From contig JACKBC010000024.1 of NCBI GenBank assembly GCA_020634755.1, positions 35,041-99,040 on the forward strand: a stretch of DNA of 64,000 nt. The letters run 5' to 3'. This stretch comes from Caldilineaceae bacterium. Lineage in GTDB: Bacteria > Chloroflexota > Anaerolineae > Caldilineales > Caldilineaceae. A program made the position numbers and the translations under genes. The notes under the pieces are model-generated. The model had not been told where the DNA came from. It did no database searches and was given only the letters and a program-made list of their open reading frames with translations. Shown piece after piece: positions 16,153-25,300 of this stretch. Every line of letters starts with the position of its first letter. Positions within the stretch are counted from its first letter, which is position 1.

Positions 16153-16182
16153 GGGCGGGGCTGCGGCCCCGCCCTTTTTTTT
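16153..16182 (+). terminator. Rho-independent terminator after adenine-free gene 2
   Basis: GGGCGGGGC (16153-16161) pairs with GCCCCGCCC (16166-16174), followed by eight T. Confidence 0.9.
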
Positions 16183-16243
16183 GTGCTCAGTCGTCAGCGC
16201 CAGCAAAAAGCAACGACCGCCAGATCCTGGCGGCCGCAATCGT

Positions 16244-16272
16244 CACCGGCCCTATGCCGGTGGCTTTTTAAT
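16244..16272 (+). terminator. Second terminator-like hairpin
   Basis: ACCGGC-cctat-GCCGGT is followed by GGCTTTTTAATTT. It backs up the terminator 90 bp upstream. Confidence 0.55.
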
Positions 16273-16292
16273 TTGCGCAGCAAAGAAATCGG

Positions 16293-16308
16293 TGTTTCGC
16301 GCGAAACA
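16293..16308. promoter_or_regulatory. parS-like palindrome 1
   Basis: TGTTTCGCGCGAAACA is a perfect 16-bp palindrome that differs from the common bacterial parS (TGTTTCACGTGAAACA) only at the two central pairs. The same site with the same downstream flank (CTTGT) occurs at 30851 and 36148. No parA or parB is in the window. Confidence 0.6.
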
Positions 16309-16372
16309 CTTGTCATCCCTTCGCCCTGTCACCCCGTCACCCCACCTCAAATCACTACACCCAAACCAGATC

Positions 16373-16585
16373 ATGCGCACACTACAAACCAATGACACCG
16401 TCATAATCAATCAGCCTCAGCACCCATACCACGGCAGCACCGGCGCCATTATCGCAATCAGACCACAACCCAATCTCCCCGCCCATGCGCCGCGCAACGT
16501 AACCATTCTGCTCAACCTGCCATACATACAGCGAGTAATCATCATCGAAACTAACCTCATCAAAGTAACACCCACCGATCCCTAA
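16373..16585 (+). CDS. 70-aa small protein with a KOW-like turn
   Basis: ATG 16373 gives MRTLQTNDTVIINQPQHPYH then GSTGAIIAI and VIIIETNLIKVTP. The order strand, HGSTGAI turn, strand recalls small KOW/SH3-like barrels. No ribosome site is obvious, so it may be expressed weakly or not at all. The longer frame upstream is an artefact of the adenine-free block. Confidence 0.45.
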   Translation: MRTLQTNDTVIINQPQHPYHGSTGAIIAIRPQPNLPAHAPRNVTILLNLPYIQRVIIIETNLIKVTPTDP

Positions 16586-16649
16586 CATGTTTCCCCGCCC
16601 GCCAGTCGGACTGCGAACACACCTTTCACCCCTTCACCCTGCCATCTTC

Positions 16650-16716
16650 TAGCAGCGGCGCCTTGCCTCGCCAAGCCCCCAAATTTTCTGCTTCTCTCTT
16701 TGTCCGGCAAGGGGAG
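16650..16716 (+). repeat. Long stem-loop copy C, left part (split by IS21)
   Basis: This is the left arm (TAGCAGCGGCGCC to CCCCCAAATTTT) and inner stem of the stem-loop described at 6465. The sequence stops at GGGGAG, where the IS21-family element begins, and continues at 19575. Confidence 0.85.
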
Positions 16717-16843
16717 TGTTTATGCTAAAGTAAAAGCGCGTCAGTAGGGTGTGAAAAAGATCATTGAAAAGTGCGTCAATCCAAACGCATACGCTATAGT
16801 GGCGAGTCGGCAAGCAGACTCAAAAACTATAGCGGAGGAGGCA

Positions 16844-18380
16844 ATGCTAGAAGTGGAAAGACGCGAACAAATTCGAAGGGCCTACTATATAGAAGGCAAA
16901 AGCATGCGTCAGATCGGACAGGAACTGCGGCATAGCTACTGGACGATACGGGATGCGCTAGAAGATGCGGGGCCGCGGGCATATCGGTTGAGCAAGCCGC
17001 GGGCGGCGCCGGTGTTGGGGCCGTACAAAGGACGCATCGATGAATTGCTGGCGGAGAGCGAGAAGCAGCCGCGCAAACAGCGGTATACGGCACATAAGAT
17101 CTATCAACTGTTGCAGCAGGAAGGCTACCGGGGCAGCGAATCAAGCTTGCGCCACTATGTGAGCCAGCAGCGCCAAGGGCGGCGACGGCCGCCGGTCTAC
17201 CTCCCGCTGTCGTATGAGCCGGGGGCGGATGGGCAGGTAGACTGGGGGGAAGCAACGGTGATGTTGGCGGGGACGGCGGTGACGGTGCAGCTTTTTGTGC
17301 TGCGGCTGTGCTATTCGCGCAAGATCTTCGTGATGGCGTTTCCGACGCAGCGGCAGGAAGCGTTCTTGGCGGGGCATGTGGCGGCCTTTGCCCATCTGGG
17401 GGGGCGTGCCGCAGCGACTCATCTACGACAACTTGAAAACGGCGGTGCAGCGGGTGTTGGAAGGACGCAACCGCCAAGAGCAAGCCCGCTTTGTGGCCTT
17501 TCGCAGCCACTATCTGTTCGAGAGCCGCTATTGCACACCGGGAGCGGGCAACGAAAAGGGGCAGGTGGAGGATGGGGTGGGCTATGCCCGCCGCAACTTT
17601 ATGACGCCGCTGCTGCAGGTGGCGAACTATGACGAACTGAATGCGCAGCTGTTGGCGGCGTGTACAGCCGACGAGGTGCGACGTGTAGACCGCCAGCCGC
17701 AGTCCATCGGCGAGATGTGGCGCAATGAACAGCCCCATCTGCGCCCAGTCCCTGCAGCGTATGACTGTGGCAGCCATCATGACGTGACGCTGAATCGCTA
17801 CAGCCAGGTCGTCTTTGAGACCAACCGCTATTCAGTGCCGGTCGAATTGGCCCAGAAGCATCTGGTGTTGAAAGCCTATCCTTTTCATATCAAAATTCTG
17901 ACGCCGACGGCATGCATTGCGCACCACGCACGCTGCTATGCCCGCGAACAGGACATCCTGGACCCGCTCCACTATCTGCCCTTGCTGGCGGAACGACCGG
18001 GCGCCTTTGAGCATGCCACCCCCATGCGCCAATGGCGCGCCCTCTGGCCGCAAGTCTATGAAGAGCTGCTGGCCCAGTTGCGGGCCAACGCAGAGGGCGC
18101 CTCGGCGGCCCAGCAAGAGAGTCGCGCCGTGCGCAGCTTCATTCAGATTCTCATGCTGCACGCCGAACAGCCCGCCGAAGCGGTCGAACAGGCCATTACC
18201 CAAGCGTTGGCCGTGGGCATGGCCCATCTGGAAGGCGTCACCTTTTGTCTCCATCGCCTGCTCGACCCGACGCCCGCGCTGCCGACTTTAGCCCTCGACA
18301 ACCACCCGCAGCTCAGGACCTTGGGCGCCCAACCGCTGGTGGTCGCACGCTATAACCAACTCTTAGGAGGTGTGGTATGA
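16844..18380 (+). pseudogene. istA: IS21 transposase IstA with a one-base frameshift
   Basis: I place the start at ATG 16844, after GCGGAGGAGG; the frame extends upstream only through the end repeats. The N-terminus has a helix-turn-helix (SMRQIGQELRHSYWTIRDAL). The DDE catalytic core is visible as VDWGEA, IYDNLK and the glutamate after NEKGQ. The frame breaks at a run of seven G (17398-17404): removing one G joins AFAHLGG to VPQRLIYDNLK. The C-terminal half then runs to 18380. A real mutation, a sequencing error or programmed slippage on the G run are all possible. Its stop overlaps istB by 4 nt. Confidence 0.88.
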
Positions 18381-19216
18381 GTCCCCCTCCATCCTTGACC
18401 CCGGTGCAAGCCGGCGAACGCATCGGCCAAATGGTCTTGCGCACCCAGCTCCATAACTTGCGGCTGCAAGCCTTTGTCGACGAATATGAAACGCTGGCCC
18501 AAGAGGCGGCCCGCGCCCACTGGTCGCACGAGAAATATCTGGCCACCCTTACCAGTCGCGAGGTGGACCGCCGCACCCACAACCAGCGCCAGCGCCGCAT
18601 CAAAGAAGCCCGTTTTCCCTTCCGCAAGGAGCTGGCTGACTTTGACTTTGACGCCATTCCTCATCTCAATCAGCTGCGGGTGCTCGAGTTGGCCCGTGGC
18701 CGCTACCTGCAGCAGGCCGAGCCCGTGATTCTCCTCGGTGCGCCCGGCCTGGGCAAAACCCATCTCGCCATCGCCCTGGGCCTGGCCGCCTGTCGCGAGG
18801 GTCACCGCACCCGCTTCTATACCGTCACCGGGCTTATCAACGACCTGCAACAAGCGCAGAACCAACAGCGCCTGCCCCACTTCATTGACCAGGCCCTGCG
18901 TCACAAGCTCATTATCCTGGACGAGTTGGGCTATATCCCCTTCTCCACCACCGGCGCCCAACTGCTTTTTCAGTTCTGTTCCGCCTTGCATGAGCGCGTG
19001 GCCATCCTTATCACCACCAATCTGCCCTTTGGCGATTGGGTCCAGATCTTTGGTGATGAACGACTCACCACCGGCTTACTCGACCGCATCACCTACCGCG
19101 CCCATATCCTCGAGTTTGTCGGCGATTCCTATCGCTTTCGCCAGGCCCAGGCTGCCACTGTTCACCCAGCATCTACAGCGGACGACGCTCGCCAGGCCAA
19201 CGCGCTTTCGCCGTGA
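18377..19216 (+). CDS. istB: IS21 helper ATPase IstB
   Basis: The 279-aa AAA+ protein has Walker A GAPGLGKTHLA (about residue 122) and Walker B LIILDELGYIPF (about residue 180), followed by the sensor region ILITTNLPF. IstB assists IstA in target selection and strand transfer. ATG 18377 overlaps the istA stop in the arrangement ATGA, and AGGAGG precedes it. Confidence 0.95.
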   Translation: MSPPPSLTPVQAGERIGQMVLRTQLHNLRLQAFVDEYETLAQEAARAHWSHEKYLATLTSREVDRRTHNQRQRRIKEARFPFRKELADFDFDAIPHLNQLRVLELARGRYLQQAEPVILLGAPGLGKTHLAIALGLAACREGHRTRFYTVTGLINDLQQAQNQQRLPHFIDQALRHKLIILDELGYIPFSTTGAQLLFQFCSALHERVAILITTNLPFGDWVQIFGDERLTTGLLDRITYRAHILEFVGDSYRFRQAQAATVHPASTADDARQANALSP

Positions 19217-19574
19217 CCACTCGCTCAGGGTTGACAAACGGGCCCCAGCCGTGCTGCACACAACGCAGGCGACGGTGACGGCTGACGGGATGGACATTCC
19301 CTCCCCCTCGCCCGCTGCTCAGTTTAGCACGGCAGCCCATTTGTCAACCCGTTCGCTGAACTATCGCCGTCCACCCGCTCCGGCGGCTCTGGCTCCCGCA
19401 TCCGAGATGGACGAAGATGGCCTACATGCAACCTGGAACACCTTTCTCTTGGCGCTTTTTCCGCGTCATTTCTTCATCACTTGACGCGATTTTCATTGAT
19501 CACTTTTTTCTCTTAATCCTTTTTTGACGCGATTTTCATTGATCAAACGACGCGCTTTTCCCTTGACAAAAACA
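19217..19574. other. IS21 right-end region
   Basis: No gene is supported here. The last 100 bp hold two copies of TTGACGCGATTTTCATTGATC (19482 and 19526 region) and the terminal inverted repeat. A GTTGACAAACGGG motif is repeated in inverted form about 110 bp apart. Confidence 0.6.
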
Positions 19575-19657
19575 GGGGAGCGGGCCAACTGCCGCCCCCT
19601 CCCCGCCGGACCGAGGACCAAATTTGGGAGATGGCGGCAGCGGCTGGCCGCTGCTGG
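19575..19657 (+). repeat. Long stem-loop copy C, right part
   Basis: This begins with the duplicated GGGGAG and continues CGGGCCAACTGCC, the inner stem GCCGGAC, and the right arm CCAAATTTGGGAGATGG to GGCCGCTGCTG. It ends about 44 nt before the next gene, as copies A and B do. Confidence 0.85.
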
Positions 19658-19700
19658 AGTTTAAAAGCAATTTTTATTTTTTATTTCTTAGGAGCCAATC

Positions 19701-20183
19701 ATGCAACTCGTCAACGGCGACATCTGGTCGGTCTATGAAGAGACCGACCTTTTCTGTATTACCACCAACTCAACCCTCAAAAGAACCGGCGACCTAGTCA
19801 TGGGCGCCGGTATCGCTCTCCAGGCCGCTCAGCGCTTCCCCATGCTGCCCGGCGCACTCGGCGCAGCCATCCGCATGAACGGCTGCGCTTCCCGTTTCTA
19901 TGGCCTCTTGGTTAGCCCCCGTTGGCCAACGGCCAAGATCGCCGCCTTTCAAACCAAGATAGATTGGCGCAAGCCCAGCACCACCCATTTCATTGCCACC
20001 AGCGTCGATCAGCTCTGCGCCTGGCTCGCAGACCATCCCACCGCGCGCGTCGACCTGCCCTTTCCCGGCATCGGCCACGGCGGGCTCACGCCCGCCCAGG
20101 TCATGCCCATCATTGCCAGACTATCCGACAACGTCCACATCTGGACCAACGACGAACAGGAGCAACACCATGCAACAGTGTGA
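19701..20183 (+). CDS. Macro-domain-like protein
   Basis: The 160-aa protein begins MQLVNGDIWSVYEETDLFCI and shows GDLVMGAGIALQAAQRFP, KIAAFQTKIDW and LPFPGIGHGGLTPAQVMPII, which match the order of conserved segments in macro-like folds of phage origin. Such domains bind ADP-ribose or related nucleotides, and some remove ADP-ribose marks. Assignment rests on motif order only. ATG 19701 follows TTAGGAGCC. It is the first gene after stem-loop copy C and overlaps the next gene by 14 nt. Confidence 0.65.
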   Translation: MQLVNGDIWSVYEETDLFCITTNSTLKRTGDLVMGAGIALQAAQRFPMLPGALGAAIRMNGCASRFYGLLVSPRWPTAKIAAFQTKIDWRKPSTTHFIATSVDQLCAWLADHPTARVDLPFPGIGHGGLTPAQVMPIIARLSDNVHIWTNDEQEQHHATV

Positions 20184-20547
20184 ACCATTTCATATCATCA
20201 CCATCCACGTCACCGAAGAACACATCGCCAAAGCCAGACGCTGGCAGCGCTACTTTCAAAGCATCGCACCCGATCATCCCGGACACAAAGGCTATCCAAG
20301 CTGCTGCCCCATTGCCTTTGCGCTCAAAGCCACCGGCCGCTTCAAAAACATCCGCGTCACCATGGACTGCATTCTCACCAGCGACGCCAGCCTGGAGCAT
20401 GTCACCAAAGAAAAAGCCAACCGCATTATCGACACATTTGATTTGGGCATCAACCAATTCATCCCGCAAAACGAAATCATCCGGCCCGCCACGCTCCAGT
20501 TCCTAGTCATTACTCGCCATCAGCCTAGCCCCCAATCCGACCGATAG
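20170..20547 (+). CDS. Paralogue of the CPIAFA-type protein
   Basis: ATG 20170 gives 125 aa. YPSCCPIAFALKATGRF and NIRVTMDCILTS match the protein at 13819-14184. The first 40 residues differ between the two. Function is unknown. It overlaps the macro-like gene and lies 30 bp before the next gene, which suggests one transcript. Confidence 0.65.
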   Translation: MQQCEPFHIITIHVTEEHIAKARRWQRYFQSIAPDHPGHKGYPSCCPIAFALKATGRFKNIRVTMDCILTSDASLEHVTKEKANRIIDTFDLGINQFIPQNEIIRPATLQFLVITRHQPSPQSDR

Positions 20548-20577
20548 GTCGGACTCCCTACTTCCAGGATTGAGATC

Positions 20578-21189
20578 ATGTCTACCAACACAAGTTTTAC
20601 CAACACCGAAATCCGCACAGCGGCCCTTGGCGCCGCCGTCGATCAAGATTATGGCGTCCTCTATTACATCTCCACAGCGGCCCCACCACAGGCGCTTAAA
20701 TCCATCTGGGCCTCTACCGTGAAGAATACCAAAGCCACCCTCTACACCCCGTGGACCCAAGGCGCCTTCCGCGGTGGCGTCAAAATGCAGACCATCTACA
20801 ATCCGCTGCCCGCCTCCAGCTATCAGCACATGGTCTCGCTCTCTCGCGAACCCCGCCTCATCCTGGTCTGCGACCCCCGCGGCCTCAACACCCTGGAGTA
20901 TGGCGACATGTATGATCCCGCCGTCACCCAAGCCCGCCACCAGCTCCTGCAAGACCACCTGCCCGCCATCCATCGCCGCTTTGCCGCCTTAATCAATCAG
21001 CACACCGACGTCCCCATCCTGCCCGCCTGGGCGCCCACCCTCTGGCAAGAGTGCCTCGATTCCGGCCTCGGCCTCACCCATCTCGACGCCTATGGGGACT
21101 GTCTCGCTGCCTGGCTCATCGACCTCGATTTCCCTTGGCTCGAACACATCCAGCAGCAACTCAAAGAGCAAAGACTAGCTATCAGCTAG
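20578..21189 (+). CDS. 203-aa element protein of unknown function
   Basis: ATG 20578 follows AGGATTGAG. The protein contains VLYYISTAAPPQALKSIW, NTKATLYTPWTQGAF and LILVCDPRGLNTLEYGDMYD, the last resembling a nucleotide- or metal-binding loop, but no family is recognised. Its last codons already form the beginning of a TCAGC array. Confidence 0.6.
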   Translation: MSTNTSFTNTEIRTAALGAAVDQDYGVLYYISTAAPPQALKSIWASTVKNTKATLYTPWTQGAFRGGVKMQTIYNPLPASSYQHMVSLSREPRLILVCDPRGLNTLEYGDMYDPAVTQARHQLLQDHLPAIHRRFAALINQHTDVPILPAWAPTLWQECLDSGLGLTHLDAYGDCLAAWLIDLDFPWLEHIQQQLKEQRLAIS

Positions 21190-21320
21190 TCAGCACGCTG
21201 CTGCGCAGCTATCAGCTAGTCAGCACGCTGCTGCGCAGCTTTCAGCTAATCAGCCACTCGCCTCGCACAAAAGCCCCGCTATCGAGCAACCAGGCTGACT
21301 AGCTGACTAGCTGAACTGCT
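21178..21320. repeat. TCAGC/GCTGA array 3
   Basis: Two near-identical 29-bp units around AGTCAGCACGCTGCTGCGCAGC stand in tandem, then TCAGC units, then CTCGCACAAAAGCCCCGCT, then GCTGACTA units. The gene end at 21189 overlaps its first units. Confidence 0.8.
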
Positions 21321-21332
21321 GAACGCTCAAAC

Positions 21333-21361
21333 TAGACAGAACATTTGTTTGATAGTACAAT
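21333..21361 (+). promoter_or_regulatory. Candidate sigma-70-type promoter
   Basis: TAGACA (21333-21338) and TACAAT (21356-21361) are separated by 17 nt, close to consensus. It lies directly upstream of a hairpin-rich leader with a terminator. Confidence 0.5.
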
Positions 21362-21368
21362 CTTTGGC

Positions 21369-21452
21369 ACCCCCAAGGTTCACCCCAACCTTGGCCTCAA
21401 ACCACGATTCATCCCGAAAAGCAGCTCATTGCGATGAGCTGCTTTTCTTTTT
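21369..21452 (+). ncRNA. Candidate small RNA or attenuator leader
   Basis: About 7 nt after the -10 box come a hairpin (CCAAGGTT-caccccA-ACCTTGG type, 21373-21395), a short linker, and a perfect 13-bp stem AAAAGCAGCTCAT/ATGAGCTGCTTTT (21417-21446) followed by CTTTTT. The layout promoter, hairpin, intrinsic terminator with no frame inside is that of a small RNA of roughly 85 nt. It could instead be an attenuator for the three small genes downstream. Confidence 0.4.
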
Positions 21453-21503
21453 GCCCCGCACCCCGGGGCTCTTTTGTTTTCTAGTTCTTACAGGAGCCCT
21501 CCA

Positions 21504-21716
21504 ATGCCTGAACAACTCTACGAAATCATCATCTTCTACCGGCCGGTCCCCACAAAAGATAATCATCTCGTGGATCTCACCGCGCCCCACGGCGATGACA
21601 TCTGCATTGCCGAAGGTGACTACAACGACATTCTCAGTCTCTACAACCACGTCTCTCACCACGGCTGGAACGAAGCCGAGCGGCTCAAGCTCACGCCCCC
21701 CGAAGAAGAAGATTAA
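21504..21716 (+). CDS. 70-aa acidic small protein
   Basis: ATG 21504 lies 7 nt after CAGGAG. The product (MPEQLYEIIIFYRPVP to LTPPEEED) is acidic with an N-terminal strand pattern. No family is recognised. It is the first of three consecutive small genes ending at a terminator. Confidence 0.6.
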   Translation: MPEQLYEIIIFYRPVPTKDNHLVDLTAPHGDDICIAEGDYNDILSLYNHVSHHGWNEAERLKLTPPEEED

Positions 21717-21721
21717 CCATC

Positions 21722-21967
21722 ATGCCCAAACCAATCAGCATCACCAACCACCCGGCCACCATCTATCGCCTGCGCCTCCGCGTCCAAATCATCAACGAAG
21801 AACTTAACACCCATGACGAACCACGCGGCCTTGATGCCACCATTAAAGATTTCACCAGCCTCCAAGATGTAACTAGTCTCTTTATGAACCTCATCATCCA
21901 GGTCCAACAGTTCCAACGCCAAAACGCCGCCGGCTCTACACCGGCCCCAAACCAAAACGAAAGTTAA
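21722..21967 (+). CDS. 81-aa small protein
   Basis: ATG 21722 follows the previous stop by 5 nt. The centre (TSLFMNLIIQVQQFQRQN) is predicted helical. Function is unknown. It sits in the middle of a tight three-gene group. Confidence 0.55.
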   Translation: MPKPISITNHPATIYRLRLRVQIINEELNTHDEPRGLDATIKDFTSLQDVTSLFMNLIIQVQQFQRQNAAGSTPAPNQNES

Positions 21968-21978
21968 GACAATCAGCC

Positions 21979-22200
21979 ATGCCCAACTATTTTATCGATC
22001 TGCTCACTGGCGACCCCGCCAACAACGAAGAAAACCATGGCGCCGACGAACTAGAAGACGCCATTGCGCTCGCTCAACAATTCTATTTCGACATTGCCGG
22101 CGACGACATCGAACACGTCATCGGCGTCTGGGACGCCAGCTATAACCTCATGGCCATCATCTTCGCCGCCCAAGTCTTTGTCCCACAAACCAAGTTCTAA
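21979..22200 (+). CDS. 73-aa acidic small protein
   Basis: ATG 21979 opens a frame for MPNYFIDLLTGDPANNEENH to FVPQTKF. It is strongly acidic. Function is unknown. A terminator follows within 11 bp. Confidence 0.55.
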   Translation: MPNYFIDLLTGDPANNEENHGADELEDAIALAQQFYFDIAGDDIEHVIGVWDASYNLMAIIFAAQVFVPQTKF

Positions 22201-22210
22201 TCAATCCAAT

Positions 22211-22245
22211 AGCGCCCGATCGCATCCTGCGGTCGGGCGCTTTTT
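22211..22245 (+). terminator. Rho-independent terminator
   Basis: AGCGCCCGA (22211-22219) pairs with TCGGGCGCT (22233-22241), followed by TTTTT. Confidence 0.85.
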
Positions 22246-22370
22246 ATTTCCAACCGTTCGGCTGAACTCACGCCGAAGCCTTGCCACCTTGCACCTTGCA
22301 ACTCTGCAACTCTGCAACTTTGCAACTTTGCCACCTTGCAACTCTGCAACTCTTACCGAAAGGACCGACC

Positions 22371-25300
22371 ATGGCCCGCATAGCCAGTATCGAAAAATTG
22401 GGCTACTACCCCCTGCCGCCCATCACAACTGAACGTATTGCCGCCGCCCTGCGCGCCGACCGTGGCGCCCAGCTCACGCTGCTCGACCCTTGCGCCGGCC
22501 AGGGCGAAGCCCTCGCCGCTTTCAAATCCGCCTTGACCAACCAGGGCGCCCGCCCCCACACCCACGGCATCGAGCTTTCGCCCGCACGCGCTGAAGTCGC
22601 CAAGACCAATCTTGATACCACTTTCTGCGCCTCCTATGAAGATGTCACCATGTCCCGCTACGCCTGGTCGCTCATGCTGCTCAACCCGCCCTACGACACA
22701 GAAACCGGCAATGTCGACGACGCCAAACCTCGCCTAGAATACACTTTCCTGCGCAACACTTTCATGCGCCTGCAAGATGGCGGGCTGCTCATCTATGTGG
22801 TCCCCGTCGGGATCCTGCGCAAAAGCAATGTGCGCCGCTCTCTCGCCGCCTACTTCGACAATCTGCAAGTCCATCGCTGCCCCGCCGAAGAGTATGAGAT
22901 GTTCCGCCAGATCATCATCACCGGCCACATGCGCGACGAAGCCATCCGCGATGAAGGCATGGAGCTAACCCTCGAAAATTATTGCTTCAATCCATCGAGC
23001 ATTCCCGAGCTTCCCCTACCAGGTGAGTGGGATCTCTTTGTACCGGCAGCCCTCAAGCGGCCCCAGGACATCAAGTTCTTCAAGCCCGTGCTGTCCCACG
23101 GAGAAATCATCCAGGCCGCCAGCCAGCACAGCGCCCTGCACAGCACCCGCTGGCTGCGCCTCACCGAGCTGGAAGACGAAACCCGCTTCCGGCCCGTCGT
23201 GCCGCTCAAGATTGGACACCTGGGCTCTTTAATCGCTTCCGGCCAAATGGGGACCGTCACCCTCACCGACAATCAACAGGTCAACGCCGCTGGCCAACCG
23301 CTCCAGCTCATTGCCAAGGGCTACGCCACCAAAACGCTAGCCCACTTCGACGCAGATGGCCACCAGTATGACCCCACCAAGCTCACGCCCGCCGAAGCCC
23401 TAAAACGCGCCGCCACCCAGCGCGAGGTCATTAGCACATCTGTTTTCACCCTGGATCAAAACGGCCAGCACCAGCACATCAGCACCACCGACCAAATGCA
23501 ACAGTTCCTCGACAACTATGCCGGCCAAATCGCCCACATTGTCCAGCACGCCTATACACCCCTCTATGTCGAGCCCACCACAGAAGAGTGGCAAAAGCTG
23601 GCCGGCCTCATGCGTGGGCGCCGCCTGCCCGGTCGCAAGGCCACCGGCCTGCTGCCGGCGCAGAAACATGTAGCCATCGCCGCCGCTCGCTCCGCTCGCC
23701 ATCAGGGTTGGGCCGATGTGATAGGCGAGATGGGTGTCGGAAAATCGGCGATCACGCTGGCCACGCTGGAGCTGCTCGACGCCTATCCCGCTATCATCAT
23801 CTGCCCCGGCCACATCACTAAAAAGTGGGCGCGTGAAGTGCGGGACGTCGCCGGCGCCGACCCGTTCAACATTGATAGCCTGGCGGACCTCATCAACTTC
23901 CACCGCACCTGGGACCCCGCCAAACATCCCAAGCCGGTCCTCATCATGTCCAAGGAGCGCATCAAGCTCGGCTCCGGCTGGCAGCACGCCACCATCCAAA
24001 AAGAGCGCCTGCACACCTACCGCGACGAAATCACCGACGAAGTCAAACAGGCCCTTGTCGTCGAGCACTTCTGCCCTCACTGCGGGCAGCGTCTGGTCGA
24101 CAAGGATGGCGTACCCCTACCGCCTAATCTGCCCAACAAAAGACTCTTCTGCCAGGCCAAGCGCCCTCGCTTCACCGGCGATGAAAGCGGCAACAACGCC
24201 TACGGCGAGAGCGACCCCGACGCCATCTGCGGCGCCCCCCTCTTTGAATATCAAGGCTTCCGCCGCTGGCCCCTGGCCACCTACATCAGCCGCAAAATGC
24301 GCGGCTTCTTCAAGGCCTGCATTGCCGACGAAGTCCACCAGTTCAAGGCCAAGTCCACCGACCAGGCCGCCGCCTACCACCGCATCGCCCAGGCCTGCAA
24401 ATATGTCATCAACGCCACCGGTACCTATTTTGGCGGCAAGTCCACAGACATCTTTTGGCTCCGCCACAAGATGGATTCGTGGGTGCGCCAGCGCTACGAG
24501 TTTGGCGCCGAGCTGGCTTGGGCGCGTGACTTTGGCCGTCTCCAATTCAGCGTCGGCGCCCAGGATGACGACGACGAAGTAGAAACCGGCAAATTCTCTG
24601 GGCAGCGCCGCTACCAAAACCGCGCCAAGGAGATCCCCGGCATCTCGCCCAAAATCTTCGGCAGGCTGCTCAAGTCTGCTGTCTTCGTCAAGGTGGCCGA
24701 CCTCGGCTACCAAATGCCCGACTACCGCGAAACCGTGGTCCGGCTCGATATGACCGATGCTCAGCGCCGCCAATATGAGTTCCTAGATCAGACCATGATG
24801 GGCGACATCCTGGCCTGCTACGAAAGGGGCGGCCCCGACGACAAGCTGCGCGCTGCCAAGCTGCTCAGCGTCTGGCTGCAAAACACCCTCAGCCGCCCCA
24901 ACAGCGCCTTCCGCCCCGAGCTGGTCAAGTGGACCCACCCGGCCCTGGGCCTCTACAACGACGTCCAGGAACTCAAGTATCTGGCCGACCTAAAGAACAA
25001 CCTGCCCGTCACCCAGCCCCAGCCGCTCACCCATGCCGCCTACGGCGTCTGGAACTTGCCCAACTTCTTCCTCGATCCGCAGCCAAAGAAAGACCCCGAC
25101 GAAGACGACGCTGACAACCTGGTCGACGAGCTGGAGGGCCTCGTCGACGAACTCTTTGAAAATCCGGCCGCACCAGGTGATGACGCCTCTGATACCTTGC
25201 CACTCTGCAACCTTGCCACTCTGCGTTCCTTCTTTGACCTCACCGACTTCGAGCAACAGCTCGCTGAACAAGAGCAGCTCCTCGCCGATCTAGGCGAAGG

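Larger units (their letters stand above)
16717..19574 (+). mobile_element. IS21-family insertion sequence, 2858 bp
   Basis: The ends are TGTTTATGCTAAAG and, inverted, TGTTTTTGTCAAGG; both then share AAAAGCGCGTC. A 6-bp target duplication GGGGAG flanks the element (16711-16716 and 19575-19580). Extra internal end repeats occur as in other IS21 members: a GATCATTGAAAAGTGCGTCAA-type repeat near 16760 and two inverted copies near 19482 and 19526. It carries istA (frameshifted) and istB and interrupts stem-loop copy C. Confidence 0.93.

Noticed and set aside
15346..16585. Long plus-strand frames at 15346-16395 and 15584-16585, and a minus-strand frame at 15553-16239
   Set aside because: They are open for the same reason (no A on plus, no T on minus). 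Only the frame with the shared leader, GTG start and 3' motif is supported.
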